A stretch of 64,000 nt of DNA from Trichoderma breve. Lineage: Eukaryota > Ascomycota > Sordariomycetes > Hypocreales > Hypocreaceae. The position numbers were made by a program, and so were the translations under genes. Within the stretch, counting starts at the first letter, position 1. Every line of letters begins with the position of its first letter. Positions 1-12,352 of this stretch are shown here, one piece after another. The notes below the pieces were generated by a model. That model had not been told where the DNA came from. It searched no databases and saw nothing but the letters and a program-made list of their open reading frames with translations. Location: the NCBI RefSeq assembly GCF_028502605.1, contig NC_079233.1, positions 1,612,001 to 1,676,000 of the forward strand, read 5' to 3'.

Positions 1-986
1 TGCCTGATGCTCCGGCAAATGGCGATGAGGATGGCGATGTTGAGATGACTGACGATGATGTTGAAATGTCCGATGTTGAAATCGACGACGCCGCCTCTGA
101 CAAAACTGAACATGCCCCAAGCGCGCCCGCTCGCCAACCTGGCCAACTCCCAAGGTATACACCGGACGAATTGGCCGGTATGAGCAAGGAGACTCTGAAG
201 GGCGAAATCGCGGCCCTGGAGGAGAAGACGCAGAATGTCAATGTCGACCTTGGCGTATTGGCTGAATACCGTCGTCGTGTAGAAGAGCATGTATCTCGTG
301 CATCTGATTTGCAGACGGCAATTGAGCAGCGCGATGCCGCCAAGAAGAGGTGTGACGATTTGCGTCGCTTGCGACTTGAAGGGTTCATGGAGGGCTTCAG
401 CGCCATTTCCTTACGTCTCAAGGAAATGTACCAAATGATCACCATGGGAGGTAACGCAGAACTCGAGCTGGTCGACAGCTTGGATCCGTTCAGCGAAGGA
501 ATCCTCTTCAGTGTGATGCCGCCAAAGAAGAGTTGGAAGAATATCGGCAACCTTTCGGGTGGCGAGAAGACCCTCAGTAGTCTTGCATTGGTGTTTGCTT
601 TGCATCACTACAAACCGACGCCGCTATATGTCATGGACGAGATTGATGCTGCTTTGGACTTCCGAAACGTAAGTATGGCTCTGCAGCCATTTCCAAGCCC
701 CTTTCTCGTACTTGGTGACGATAAGACCCTTCTTGCTAACACACGCTACCAGGTCTCGATCGTGGCGAACTACATCAAGGAGCGCACAAAGAACGCACAG
801 TTCATCGTTATCTCGCTACGAAACAACATGTTTGAGCTTGCAGCGCGACTCGTCGGCGTGTACAAGGTCAACCATATGACAAAGAGCGTAACAATAGAGA
901 ACAAAGACTTCATCGACAGGCCTCTGACGCTGCAGCAACAGCAGAGGACACTTGGCGGGAACACAGCCACGGTGACGATAAGGTAG
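1..986 (+). CDS. SMC4: Condensin subunit SMC4, C-terminal part (5' end outside window)
   Basis: This is the ATP-binding tail of the SMC4 ATPase, the condensin core subunit that compacts mitotic chromosomes in the nucleus. The frame is already open at base 3 and ends at the TAG at 984-986. It shows the end of a coiled coil, then the ABC signature NLSGGEKTLSSLAL, then the Walker B and D-loop region YVMDEIDAALDFRN, then the C-terminal lobe with FIVISLRNNMFELA. A spliceosomal intron lies at 669-752 (GTAAGT donor, CTAAC branch point, CAG acceptor). Removing it joins ALDFRN to VSIVANYIKE, as the SMC family requires. The intron is 84 nt with no in-frame stop, so the unspliced frame stays open. A stretch rich in D and E precedes the coiled coil. 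The identification is secure; only the N-terminal part is missing. Confidence 0.95.
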   Translation, partial: PDAPANGDEDGDVEMTDDDVEMSDVEIDDAASDKTEHAPSAPARQPGQLPRYTPDELAGMSKETLKGEIAALEEKTQNVNVDLGVLAEYRRRVEEHVSRASDLQTAIEQRDAAKKRCDDLRRLRLEGFMEGFSAISLRLKEMYQMITMGGNAELELVDSLDPFSEGILFSVMPPKKSWKNIGNLSGGEKTLSSLALVFALHHYKPTPLYVMDEIDAALDFRNVSMALQPFPSPFLVLGDDKTLLANTRYQVSIVANYIKERTKNAQFIVISLRNNMFELAARLVGVYKVNHMTKSVTIENKDFIDRPLTLQQQQRTLGGNTATVTIR

Positions 987-2197
987 GACTGCTAAGTTGT
1001 CCTTTCAAAATTATGAGCCGGGCGACTACATATTGTTTAAGAATGCGATGGCTGATTTATTACAATAGTTCATAATGTGTCCATGACATACAAACATATA
1101 CGGGAAGAAAGGGTAGGCAGGCATTGAAGGAGTATATGGCGGCTGGCTTTTTGGAACTCTGACGGATGTCGAGTTGAAAATAACGGGATGCATTTTCTCT
1201 CTCTTTATGATTATTCATGAACAATATTCAGCTGAGTCCTAGAAATGTGAGATGTGAAAGCCGTGTTCATGTTCCTCTGCTCCCACATCACGAAGCACCC
1301 CCTATTTCCCCTTACCACTATTGGCTTCGAAGATATCGTTGTCAAAAGAGAGGGAACCCATGGTGGCAACAACTTAGACTCTGGTCTCTGGAAGCGAAAG
1401 CACTCGCCTCTCGCGCTCGCACCAAGCGCACTCGCTTCTCTCGAGTAGCTTCTCCCCAAGCTCCTCCACCAACCCCAGATTGGGCAATGCGAGAAATGTC
1501 TTGAACTGCAGCCCTTTTGGAGGTGTGCACATTGTGCCACGTGCCATCGTTCGCACAGCAGCGCCCCTTTAGGGGAGAGAGGGGGAAGTGCCGGATCTCG
1601 CGATCGCCATTGCATGAGACAAGATGTTGATGGGTCTTGGCTTCTGGGTGATGTTGCACGGATGAGATCTTGTGTGACGAGGAGGGGAGATGGTGGAGGG
1701 GGGAGTTTCGAAGCGTGTGAAGGATTGTGGCTGAAGTCCTTAATTTGGACATGTCTGGATTGTGTCAAGGTGGTGATGGACTCGACGTTCAGCTTGGAAA
1801 GTAAGGCCGAGAGGGGACCTGAATAAGGGGCTGGAAGCACATCTAGTTATGCCGAGACATGAGCAATGCCAGCTGTGTCTCGGTGAGCTGCCTGATCTAG
1901 GCTCTACTGAGGCTCGGGACGGGTTGGTTTATATGGTTAGATTCAACGCCAAGTTTGAAAGTCCTGCCTGTTCCTCGATCCTTGTCAGGGGCAGCTGAGT
2001 TACGGATACACCATGTCTCGTGTCTTGGGAGAGAGCATACGAAGTTGTGCAATTTCCTAAGATATCGATGCTATATATACTGCTCTTCATGATAAATATC
2101 TATATATACCGGTAGTATCACCCATCATATACTACTACTTGCCAATGATCAGACATTATCTCTTCGTTAGCTATCTGCCCATCATCGTCTTGTTACA
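987..2197. other. Intergenic, no convincing gene
   Basis: This holds the SMC4 3' flank and the upstream region of the secreted-protein gene. A 209-codon antisense frame at 1211-1840 is low complexity and resembles nothing I know. TATA-like runs occur near the right end. Confidence 0.6.
2072..2079 (+). promoter_or_regulatory. Probable TATA box
   Basis: TATATATA lies about 120 nt upstream of the ATG at 2198, and a second similar run follows near 2100. The assignment is by position only. Confidence 0.35.
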
Positions 2198-4834
2198 ATG
2201 CTTCTTTCTGCGGTCCTCTTCATCCTTCCTGGCGTATTTGCCCTTCCTGCAGCTCAGAATGCGGTTTCGTGTTCTCATGACAGCCTTTATACCTCACTCT
2301 CTCGAGATGGCGGGGAATTTTGCTCCAGCATGATGAGGACTCCTTGCGAGGTTTCGTCGACTCCTACCCAGTTCACGTCGTATTCCTCAGCCAAGTTGTC
2401 CTCATATGTAAGTCTTTCTCATTGATGTCGACAGCTTGTTCATATGTTAACTTATCTCACATAGTGTGCCTGTCTTATGACGACCTGTACTTCGTTTGGA
2501 ACTGCAGCGCCTAGTGCAACTGGTTCTTGGAGTGGCCAGGAGAATGGCACTATATCGTATACTTCGTGGCGCTATTCTCGTGGCCCGACGATTACAAGTG
2601 GTGGTACTCAAGCCAGATCTTCGGATGGCGCTGATGGAGGAGTTTCAGAGACTAATAGTGATAATGGTTCAGGGGCTACTGATGGAAGCTCTCATGGCAC
2701 CAAAACTTCCACGAGTAGCGATGCGGGTTCTACTGGTGGTGCTTCCATTGAGCCTTCGAGCATTCTAGAGTCACCCACTGATCCAATGACGAGTGGCTCT
2801 GAGACTGCCTCAGAGACTGCATCAGGTATCGTTGGTTCTGATACTGGATCCATGACTGACAAGGCCACACGCACATCACAAGGCTCTTCCCAAGAGACTG
2901 CAACATCCGGACGATCTGACCAGAGTGATACTAACTCTGCAAGCGGTTCTGCAACGGGAACAGGGACCTCTAGTACGGGTGGCGGCTCAGCTGCTTCGTC
3001 TCAGACGGCATCTACTACAGCTACGGGTGACGCTACTGCTACTCGCGATGGAGGAAGCGGTGGCACTGGAGCAACAGGAACTTCTAGAGATGGTGGAGGT
3101 GACCCTACTTCTACTGCAAGTGATCCGGGCAATACAAGCTCCGATATCAGCTACTCTGGAGCTACACCGACAATAACATCTGGAGATGCATCCACAGCCA
3201 CGGGTTGGAACACCTCAACGGTATCTTCTCCACGAGGCACTGGAACTACAGGCTCTCTATCTTCCACAACCACGGTTAGCCCTGACAACTCAGGAGCAGG
3301 ATCTGTAACCACAAACGCAACGACGACAGCCACTCTCACCTCTGCCCCTTTCATTACGCCCAGCGGCTTCAACACCAGCACCATCAGCCCTATTGTTAAC
3401 GCAACACAGACAGGCCCCCCTCCTTTACCCGCTGCGAATTTCACACAAGTAACTCGAACAGGTGCCATTGTCAAGCCGACTTGTTATCAAATGCCGGAGC
3501 CAGCAGCGGGTTCAACTCGAAGGGCACTACTTCACAACACAAAGCTCCGAGAGGTAAACGCAACGATCCCATTCCCATATATCGAGTCCGTCGATTTCCA
3601 AGTGGATGGCGTCGACCCCTTATATCTTACACTTCGTGATGCAGCTGAAGGAACTCACTATATCGATGTTTCTAATCGGAGCTACATTGCCATTGTGGAC
3701 TCTCTTTACAATGCGATGATTATCGATGGTAAAGGCATTCACTTCTCAACAAAGAAATGTCAGTATGATGTGTCCATCACGATTGAATCCATGTACGAGC
3801 AGCTTGCCGCGCTTTCTGGGCAAGTTTGTTCCGTGGGAGATCGCAAGCGGAAGCGGATGAGCGACACGGACTTCAAACAGACGCTTTATCTACGAGATCA
3901 GTGCAACAATCCGGTCAAGCAGACAGTCAGACAGTATCCAAATCTCAAGATTGGGGACACAGACTGCAATGACATCGAGGCTGATGAGGATACCGGGCGA
4001 TGGCTCTTTGACTGCACATTCCCTGGCTCAGACTCGGGCACCCTGAAATGCGAATGGGCTGTGCGGAACGACATCGAAGAGTTCCTCTTCACGGATCCCT
4101 TTGGCGGTGCCTGTCCCGACTTGTCCACTGTCATCACAACCCTCGAGGCCAACGGCCAGGATTTTATCAACCCAGAGTCCCTTCGAACCGAGCTCTACAA
4201 CCAAGGCCTCGACGACGCGCAAAAGGCCGAGGCTAACCTCATCGTCATCTACTACGAGCAACTCTGGGAGATCCTCAAGCAAGCATTCTCCAAACTGCGC
4301 ACTCAACCGCCCGGCAAAGCGAGCGCCATCCAGGAGTACATCGACGTGTACAACAAGTACCGCAACTTCGAAGACGACATCTGCGAGGATCTTCACGCAG
4401 GCGACATGCCCCTGAAGATGAGCCTCCGCGCAGGCGTCACCACCATCGACGCCATCGCCAGACTCAACTGGGCGCCCGAGAACCCCAAGCCCTTCAACGT
4501 AACAATCCAAGACCCAGCGAAACTTGCTTGCTGCAGCCCCGGAAGCGATTCCCAGAAGAACGAGACGGCGGGGACTTGTGCGTATCCGGCCAGCGCTCAC
4601 CTTGGCGATACGGGATGTGTTTGTGGGAAGATGGCTTCAGGAGCGTCTGTGGCGTTTGAGATTACGGAGTGTGAGAATTTCGTGAGTGAGTGTAAGGTTG
4701 ATGATGATTGTTCCAAGGCGGGACATCCGACGTATGTTTGTTTGACTGGGAGTTGTTGCGGAGGGGGTGTTTGTGTTGATCCTTATGAGTGTGCGCAGAA
4801 TGGAAGTGTGTTGGTGAGGCCGGGCCTCTTTTGA
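2198..4834 (+). CDS. Secreted Ser/Thr/Gly-rich protein with Cys-rich C-terminal domain, function unknown
   Basis: Two exons (2198-2407 and 2465-4834; intron GTAAGT...TAG) encode about 859 aa. The N-terminus is a clear signal peptide (MLLSAVLFILPGVFALPA), followed by a short Cys-containing segment that spans the splice junction (SSYCACLMTTC). Residues of roughly 80-400 are a Ser/Thr/Gly linker typical of O-glycosylated fungal wall proteins. The second half is a folded-looking domain of about 450 aa, ending in a Cys-rich tail with CCSPGS, GCVCGKM, SCCGGGVC and PYECAQNGS. I see no C-terminal GPI signal or membrane segment, so secretion or non-GPI wall association is more likely. I do not recognise the globular domain. 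Codon use moves from T/A-ending in the linker to strongly C/G-ending after about 4050. The start is chosen because it opens the signal peptide. Confidence 0.8.
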
Positions 4835-5192
4835 GGAGATTGCTTGAGAGATTGTGCTGTGGGAGTGAAGGCTTGGCTGTTTGTGTTTGTACACAATGAA
4901 GTGCAGAGTGAAGGTGAAGATTGGCGGGACTGATCTTGTGGCTCTTGTCTTTTTGTCCTGGGTATTGATTTTTATCGAACATTACTTTGAAGCATTTCCA
5001 ATATTTCAGGCCACACATCACTATCATTAAGTAGGAGGCACACAATGATTTGAATCTTTTCAACAAGAAAAAAAAAGTCCGATTCATTTAGGCTCCAGGA
5101 TTCTCTTTGTCCCGGGTATTCATCTAAGCAAATTACATGAAGGCGTTAAAGTAAACCAGACTCCGTCCAACCCATTCCCGTCATACCCATTT
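4835..5192. other. Short convergent intergenic region
   Basis: This is 358 bases between two facing 3' ends. It is AT-rich with an A-run near 5070 and holds 3' UTR sequence. I see no gene. Confidence 0.6.
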
Positions 5193-5956
5193 TTAAACCT
5201 TGGGGGCAGCGGTAGGGGTGATCTTCTTGCCGTCCTTGTTGTAGCGGACACGAGGGGGGGGAGCCCTGTTACGGCGGCCCACGCGAGATCGGACACTATT
5301 TATATTCTGTCAGCGTCAAACGTACCTTTAGGGGGACGGGGGAGGGATATATGTTCGAGAGCTGGGACGTATATGAACGTCCCAAAGTACAACCAAGGCT
5401 CATCTGAAGCACATACGCCGGAAAGGCGCAGTTGTAACACTCCCAGGGGAGGCAACGTACCGGACAATCTTGCCGTGGATAGCGCAAGAGACGCAGTACT
5501 GCAGCTTCAGGTACATCTTGGGGACAGTGTACTCGGCGAAGACAGAGGCATCGGAGATATCACCTGCAGATATCAGTTAGCGAAGCCAATCTCAGACTGA
5601 AGTTGCTTTTGAGAATCTCGATTCTCAGGGAGACGGTTTGACATACGGATGGCAGCAGACTCGACCATGTTGCGGATGGTGAAGCGCTTGATCGCCTTAT
5701 CCTTGGGAGTGCATCGCGAGCAGTTGCTGCAGCGGATGGGCTTGGTGTGGCCGCGGCCCTTCTTGTTGCGGCCGCTGTTGTCATGTTAGCATCATGTCTC
5801 GAGGTATCAGATATGATTTTTCTCCATCGTCATCCATCACGAAAAGCTGCTATTGACGGGGGACATCGTGTGAAAGCAGCATGGCTGATGAATGCCAAAT
5901 GACAGAGGCAGCGGATAGAAGGGCGATGCATACTTGTTCTTTCTCTTCTTGACCAT
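5193..5956 (-). CDS. RPS26: 40S ribosomal protein S26 (eS26)
   Basis: Four exons on the minus strand (5934-5956, 5647-5774, 5461-5563, 5193-5295) join to 357 nt, giving 118 aa. The joined product begins [17 protein letters not shown], carries the zinc-binding cysteines of eS26 (IRCSNCSRC and [12 protein letters not shown]), and ends [11 protein letters not shown]. The introns have GTATGC, GTATGT and GTACGT donors with CAG or TAG acceptors, and all junction phases close. eS26 lines the mRNA exit channel of the small subunit in the cytoplasm. The first coding exon is only 23 nt. A further 5' UTR intron is possible, because CTAAC and CAG lie just upstream of the ATG. It is divergent from the ubiquitin-S27a gene, another small-subunit protein, which suggests shared control. 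The identification is certain from the whole-length match to the family pattern. Confidence 0.95.
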
Positions 5957-7139
<1,183 letters not shown>

Positions 7140-8149
7140 ACGACAAAACTTTCAAAAAGGGAAAAAATTTATTGTGGATTGGACAGCTGGAGCCATGGGA
7201 CTGCCATAACACACAAAGGCGTTGATGTAGCATTAGAGAGCACATCCGGCGGCTTCTGGTAATGAATGCTTGATTTGAGACACGTTTGGAGTTTTCGGAA
7301 ACTGTAGTTCATGTGACAATGTGCAATGATTGCGGGATCAATTACCTGTGCCGTCTTTATGACAATGTGATGTCTGTCTGTACAAAGTAAAGCTAGAGTA
7401 ATTCTGATAGGCTGATAAAGACCCCATGAGGTTATCAAGGTACTGCATGTAATAATTTTCTTTTTTCTTTTTTTGCGCGATCCAAAAGTATCCTTGATCC
7501 ACTTTAACCGAGAGTACCTTAGGGTCGGTTGTCTGGTATCAACCCCATACTACTGTATGTACATCACCAATTCCAGTATGATGCTTGCACACTCAAGATG
7601 CCCCGCGAAATGGCCAACTTTGTAATGTTCACGAAATGGCCAGTTTTGTAATTTGCAGAACTTCAATTCAATCGTGCCTATGCCAACCACCTAGGTTAAA
7701 TCGACATTGCAACGTCAAGATCGGGTATGCATCCCTTCATATGTACAAATTATCATAGCAAAGCTTCCTTGAACGCCGTTTCCAGATTCCTTTACAACTC
7801 CCTCAAAGTGAAGTGCAGATACCACCCCGGGCCAGAGCCGGCCTCCCAATGCTACTCAACCTACTCAGCCTCAGACGACTTGCTCCTGTTGGATCTCGTT
7901 GCTCTTGTCCTTCGTGGGCTTGGGCTCCGAGTGTTCCTCTGAATCCTGGTCGACATTGGTAGAGCGTTCGTTGGCAAGCATGGCACTCAGCTTCTTCTTG
8001 TTGCTGAGTTTCTCGTCGCTCTTCTTCATATCGCCCTTGTCGCAAGCCAAGGCACCGTCCCCATACTTTCCCATTACCTCAACCCCAACCTCTGGTTGAG
8101 CCCACCTCGGTGGAGTTTAATCAGTCGAAGCATCCGACTTGGAGGAGAT
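7140..8149. other. Convergent intergenic region between the ubiquitin fusion gene and NOP56
   Basis: This is 1 kb of mostly 3' flanking DNA. A short direct repeat of the phrase cgaaatggcca occurs around 7606 and 7632. One possible small minus-strand ORF is listed separately; nothing else looks coding. Confidence 0.5.
7871..8074 (-). CDS. Possible small ORF, 67 aa, unknown
   Basis: A 67-codon ATG frame encodes a charged peptide (MGKYGDGALACDKGD, then a KKLSAMLANERS segment and an acidic/Lys tail). The frame is open for a few codons upstream (AQPEVGVEV), as an internal exon would be. It lies just past the NOP56 stop on the same strand, so it may be only NOP56 3' UTR. I recognise no family. It is listed because composition and balance look more protein-like than the surrounding frames. 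Confidence 0.25.
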   Translation of the reverse strand: MGKYGDGALACDKGDMKKSDEKLSNKKKLSAMLANERSTNVDQDSEEHSEPKPTKDKSNEIQQEQVV

Positions 8150-9822
8150 CTACTCATCCTTGGACTTGGACTTCTTCTTCTTCTTTTTCTTCTCACCGTC
8201 AGCGGCGTTGGTCATGGGAACATCCTCGTCCTCCTCGTGCTTGCGCTTCTTTTCCTTCTTTTCCTTCTTGTCCTTCTTGTCCTTCTTCTTGTCCTTCTTC
8301 TCCTTCTTGGAGGCGGCAGCATCAGGGGCATCAATCATATCCTCATCAAAGGTCTCACCGGCATCTCCGAGAGACTCCATGACGGATTTCTAGATCAAAG
8401 TTAGTTCATGCTCAACATGGCAAGAGAGGAGTAACAGATGAGAAGAGAAGTGTAAACGTACGATAACATCAGAGTTCTTTGTGGGGCGCTTGCCAGTGGC
8501 GTAAAATTCCAGACGCTCATCCACTTGCTGCTTGAAGGCATCTCCGAACCGGGTGGAAGGCTCGGCAGAGAAGACATCGATACGAGAAGCCATGGAAGCC
8601 TTGTTGGCGACACAGCGAGACATACGACCCTTGTTCTGCTTGCTGGCCTTGGCAATAGCACCAGCGTGGAACAGGAGACCGAACTTGGGAGTGTTGCCCT
8701 TAGTCTTGAGAGCACGGAAAAGGGCCTTCTCAGCACCAAGAATCTGCAGGGTCGATGAAGGCAGCTTGGCCAAGCTGGTAAGAGAACCAGCATGAGAGAT
8801 GAGGCGGGCAGCAACGCTGGATCCGAGCAGAGCCTTCAGGTTGGGTGCGACCTGGTCAAGCTTCTCGTCAAGGTAAGTAGAGGTGTTGCGACGGTTATCA
8901 GCCTGCTTGATGACAAGGCGAGAGAGCTGATCGATGATCTCGAAATCAGTGCCGGCAAGATCATATCCCATGGAGACCTTGGCGGCATCGATGATGGCCT
9001 GGGCCTTCTCACCGTCCTCACCAAGGATAGCGGCGATATCGTGCAGCTTCTCATCAGTGAGAGTCTTCTTGTTTCCAATGACGCCGACAAGCTGAGCGTA
9101 GGTGTAGTTGTCTGAGGTAAATCTCTGGAGCTCAGGGAAGTGAGAGCCGTACCATTCGCGAAGGCGCATGAAGAAGCCGTTGACACCCTTGTCCTGGAAG
9201 TCGACAGTGGCAATAGCCTGGATGATGTGGTTGTCATTGCGGGTGACGTTGAACTTGACCTTGGCACGGGAGTAGGCGTGAGCCAGACCCAGGGAGGCCT
9301 TGCTGAGGTCACCAGACTGGAGACCCTTGAGGAGCTTCTCAGCGTGTAGACGAATGCCACGGATAAGTTCGGCAACAACCACGGAGGTTTCGATCGTCTC
9401 GATGGATAGGCCAGGGAACTGGGCCTTGATGGCGCTGCCTAGGTTCTTTTCGGCAACACCAAGAGTGATCTTGCTCTTCTTTCCGCTCGTCTGAGGGAGA
9501 TTGAGCTCAAGAACCGACTTGAGCTGGTCGGAAACGATACCCTCAGAAATCAGGTTGACGTTCTCGAGGGCCTCAATGTGACCACTTTTGCACCCGCATC
9601 AGTCTCCTTTCGCCTCAATCGCAGTCACGTAGGGACAAGGATAGTGAATTACCTGAAGGGAGTGAAGTTGACGAGATTGACCATCTTGCTAAACTTGGGC
9701 AACTCGTTGACTGCAGTCTGCACCTCCTTCAACTTGGCGCCAACAGCATCGGCCTGGTGCACCACGTTGAAGAGGGCATAGCCCAGGGCGGCTTCGAAAA
9801 GGACGTAATCGACGTGCGCCAT
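8150..9822 (-). CDS. NOP56: Nucleolar protein NOP56 (box C/D snoRNP core)
   Basis: Three exons (9653-9822, 8462-9584, 8150-8389) total 1533 nt, giving 510 aa. The N-terminus MAHVDYVLFEAALGYALF is the NOP5 N-domain. The middle carries the Nop domain with GLAHAYSRAKVKF, NDNHIIQAIA, ARLISHAGSLTSLAKLP and ILGAEKALFRALKTKGNTPK. The last exon encodes a Lys-rich tail built of KKEKKDKK runs. The protein bridges fibrillarin and 15.5K/Snu13 on box C/D snoRNAs in the nucleolus, where it guides 2'-O-methylation of rRNA. It is NOP56 rather than NOP58 by its sequence around the N-terminus and the ALFRALKTKG block. The short-exon junctions close in phase (ending PF, then SGHIEALENVN). It neighbours two ribosomal-protein genes. 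Confidence 0.93.
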
Positions 9823-10296
9823 TGTAATCTCTTCCCGGGCGACGCCGTTAGATTGAGGAACAGAGGTGGAAGAGAGACGCGGTGATTGCAATTGGTTGCC
9901 TCGAGTTGGAGTTTTTTTCCAAGATCTTCGCATCCAAACTTTTTTTTTTGGTCGACGAAATTTTTCTGGTAGCTTTGAGCTTAGCGCACGGACCAATTGG
10001 ATTTTGCAGCCGGCAGGAACAGCGATGTGGGAGGAGTCACGTGGGCGCATAGTGGGGCACATTTTGCTGGTACTTTGGCCTTGTACCTCGAATTCGCTTC
10101 AGAATGCGATCAGTGTGGTTGCACATGCATGAATCTCATGTCTAACTGATATCAAAGTGAGATGCGTGCGTATATGATCACTTTCAAATCATTCTTTTTT
10201 ATTCATCTTCTACTTACGCTGATTTATTTATATGTCAGTGTCATATCATGTTCTCGTTCGTTCTACCTGCTTGAATTGTGCATTTTGATCCTCTCC
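9823..10296. other. Intergenic, NOP56 upstream region and chitinase 3' flank
   Basis: 474 bases. The left part is the NOP56 promoter, with a T-run near 9940; the right part is chitinase 3' UTR. I see no gene. Confidence 0.55.
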
Positions 10297-11634
10297 TCAA
10301 TTGTTTGGGAATCCGTTCTTCAGATTGTCGTATTTCGACTGCGGATAGTCGATGCAGTTATCCTTCCTCTGCAACGCCCCAGGGCCTCCAAACTCATTCA
10401 CCACAATACCGATCAAGCTGTCAGTGCCCTCCTTGTCTCCGCTGCTCTCCCACCACATGCCACCTCCAAGACCCCACTCCTTGATATACCCAGCCTTGGC
10501 TCTACTAGCTTGAGGGGTGTCGTAGGAGACAAGCTTCCTTGTTTGTGGGTTATAGCTGTAGCTGGCGCCTGTTTTTTGATCCCAAATTTCTTGAGAGCCT
10601 GGGTGAGGGAGAACCTTGTAGTCAAAGATGCCATTCTCCCACGACCCCTCACCAATACCATTGTAAGGCCTGCCAGGGCCATCGGTATTCTCAAATGCAC
10701 GACCATAGATGGGCATTCCGAGCACAATCTTGCTGGGTGCTACACCACTCCTGGTATAGAAGTCGATGGCGGCATCGGTAGAAAAGGGAGTAGACGTAGG
10801 GTTGTCAAGTGACGGATGGAGGTTCGCCTGATGGCCGCTCGTCTGGTCCCAAGACCCCGCATAGTCGTAAGCCATCAAGTTCCAGAAATCAAGATATCGG
10901 TCCATTCCTGGGACATCAAGCTTCTGGAAGTGCGTGGCTCCGGCGGGACAAGCAACAGTCAGTTCAAAGTGGCTGTAGTTTGGAAGGGTGGCAGAGTAGG
11001 CGTCAAGCTCTCTGCGCACGGTGGCGAGAAGCTCGACGAAATTCCTAGCCTCGTCCGCATTCTGAGGATACTCCCAATCGATATCGAGTCCATCGAAACC
11101 CAAGTTTTTGAGCAGTTCGAGACTGGATTTGGCGAATGTCTCACGACCCTGCTGAGTACTAGCCGGACCCTTGAAGTTGCCGCTGTACGTCCAACCGCCA
11201 ATGGACAGCAAAACCTTGAGGTTGCGATTGCGCTTCTTGAGAAGATTCAGCTGCTTGAGGCAGCCATACATGTTATTTCCCGTGTCATTCCACGAGTCGC
11301 CCTCCCAATGAATGTCTGTGTCCGCCCAGCCATCCGTCATGTGTCTATCATTACTTAGCGCGCTATAATCACGAAAGGGGGGTAACAGAGGTTCAAGACA
11401 TACACTTCCCCGCTATCTTGGCGGACATTGGCAAAGGCATAGAGGATATGAGTAAGTTTATCAACGGGAAGATCTTGGGGGCGATGCTTTCTAGCATAGA
11501 TGGCCCTTTATTTCGGAGAAGCCGTGTCAGCCGGTGCATGTGTGTAAATGCTGGGGGGTTGACGGATTTATATCGAGATGTGATACGTACCAGTTGACAA
11601 AATAGGCGACTGAACGATAGCCGTCTCCCGACAT
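10297..11634 (-). CDS. GH18 chitinase (subgroup A type)
   Basis: Exons 11591-11634, 11404-11505 and 10297-11344 total 1194 nt, giving 397 aa from the first ATG. The protein is a glycoside hydrolase family 18 TIM barrel that cleaves beta-1,4 links in chitin. It begins [15 protein letters not shown], a first barrel strand. It carries the substrate strand [10 protein letters not shown], the catalytic motif [11 protein letters not shown] (DxxDxDxE complete, Glu as acid), [23 protein letters not shown] and the closing [12 protein letters not shown] see no chitin-binding module. From this ATG there is no signal peptide, which is unusual for this family. The same frame is open upstream for 47 codons from an ACG and encodes a strong hydrophobic segment (see the next entry), so the true product may start there. 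The junction [13 protein letters not shown] fits the family and supports the splice model. Confidence 0.92.
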
Positions 11635-11775
11635 GTTTGTTTGAGATGTAGAAAAATTAATGATGGGAATGAGGGATAAGAGCAGGGCCAGACCAGCGAG
11701 AAGAGTGAGGTATTTGGGGAGTGCTATGGTCCGATGACGAAATGGTTGCTGATACCCTGTAGAAGAAGAAGCCGT
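11635..11775 (-). other. Possible non-AUG N-terminal extension of the chitinase (signal anchor)
   Basis: Upstream of the first ATG the chitinase frame is open back to 11820. It encodes a basic n-region (FRHRTIALPKY) followed by a hydrophobic run (LTLLAGLALLLSLIPII). No in-frame ATG exists before the stop at 11821-11823. The ACG at 11773-11775 sits in a good initiation context (A at -3, G at +4) and would start the peptide ACG-ASSSTGYQQPF. An unannotated upstream exon is the alternative. Confidence 0.45.
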
Positions 11776-11816
11776 GTTGAATGTGAGTGCGGGAGCTTTG
11801 TCGATGCAGCGCCCGC

Positions 11817-11825
11817 CCTTTTATA
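11817..11825 (-). promoter_or_regulatory. TATA box of the chitinase gene
   Basis: TATAAAAGG lies on the minus strand about 45 nt before the candidate ACG start and 185 nt before the first ATG. A second TATAAAG-like element is a few bases further upstream. Confidence 0.55.
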
Positions 11826-12228
11826 CTTCTTTATAAGCGACAACAAGTTACAAATCCCAATCCCTTGTTGTTGTTTTGTCTCTCTTTGTTTACGAGATGA
11901 ATACAGTAGCTTGTGTGTAAATCCTTGGCCGTCCAGTAGCTTCGCGTCAGTGATTCGATCAGCTCAATGGCGGTCTCAGATGCTGTCGTGGCTTTCGCCC
12001 CAGCCTCCACTTTGCATCCGCTCACTGGCCAGCACCGCCTCATGCGACAGCTCACATCTCCAGCAAGCCCACATACACGTACGGAGTAGTAGCCAATTGT
12101 TCACCCTTGAGCTTCGTTTGGACAACATGTGACTGGAGGAATCTCAATGAGGTTTTTGGCCAATTGATTACATAGCCCTGCGACTGTAGCTGCGCATGGA
12201 AATGAGGCACATGCAGTTCATCCCAGCT
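11826..12228. other. Intergenic, chitinase promoter
   Basis: About 400 bases between the chitinase TATA box and the duplicated NLR locus. No coding frame looks real. Confidence 0.5.
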
Positions 12229-12352
12229 GTAAGGCGGGCAAGCGGGATCTAACTGATGTCCGATTTACCACTCAATGCATCTTTCAAATAATCAACGATG
12301 AAGTTCTATACTTAGTTGCACAAAAGCAGCTTAATTGAGTAACTATCGATGC

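Noticed and set aside
1211..1840. 209-codon minus-strand frame
   Set aside because: Low-complexity, Ser/Pro/Arg-rich, no signal, domain or intron pattern; likely chance in the SMC4 3' flank.
4028..4600. 190-codon antisense frame in the secreted-protein gene
   Set aside because: It opposes a real coding exon with C-rich third positions, which creates long antisense frames.
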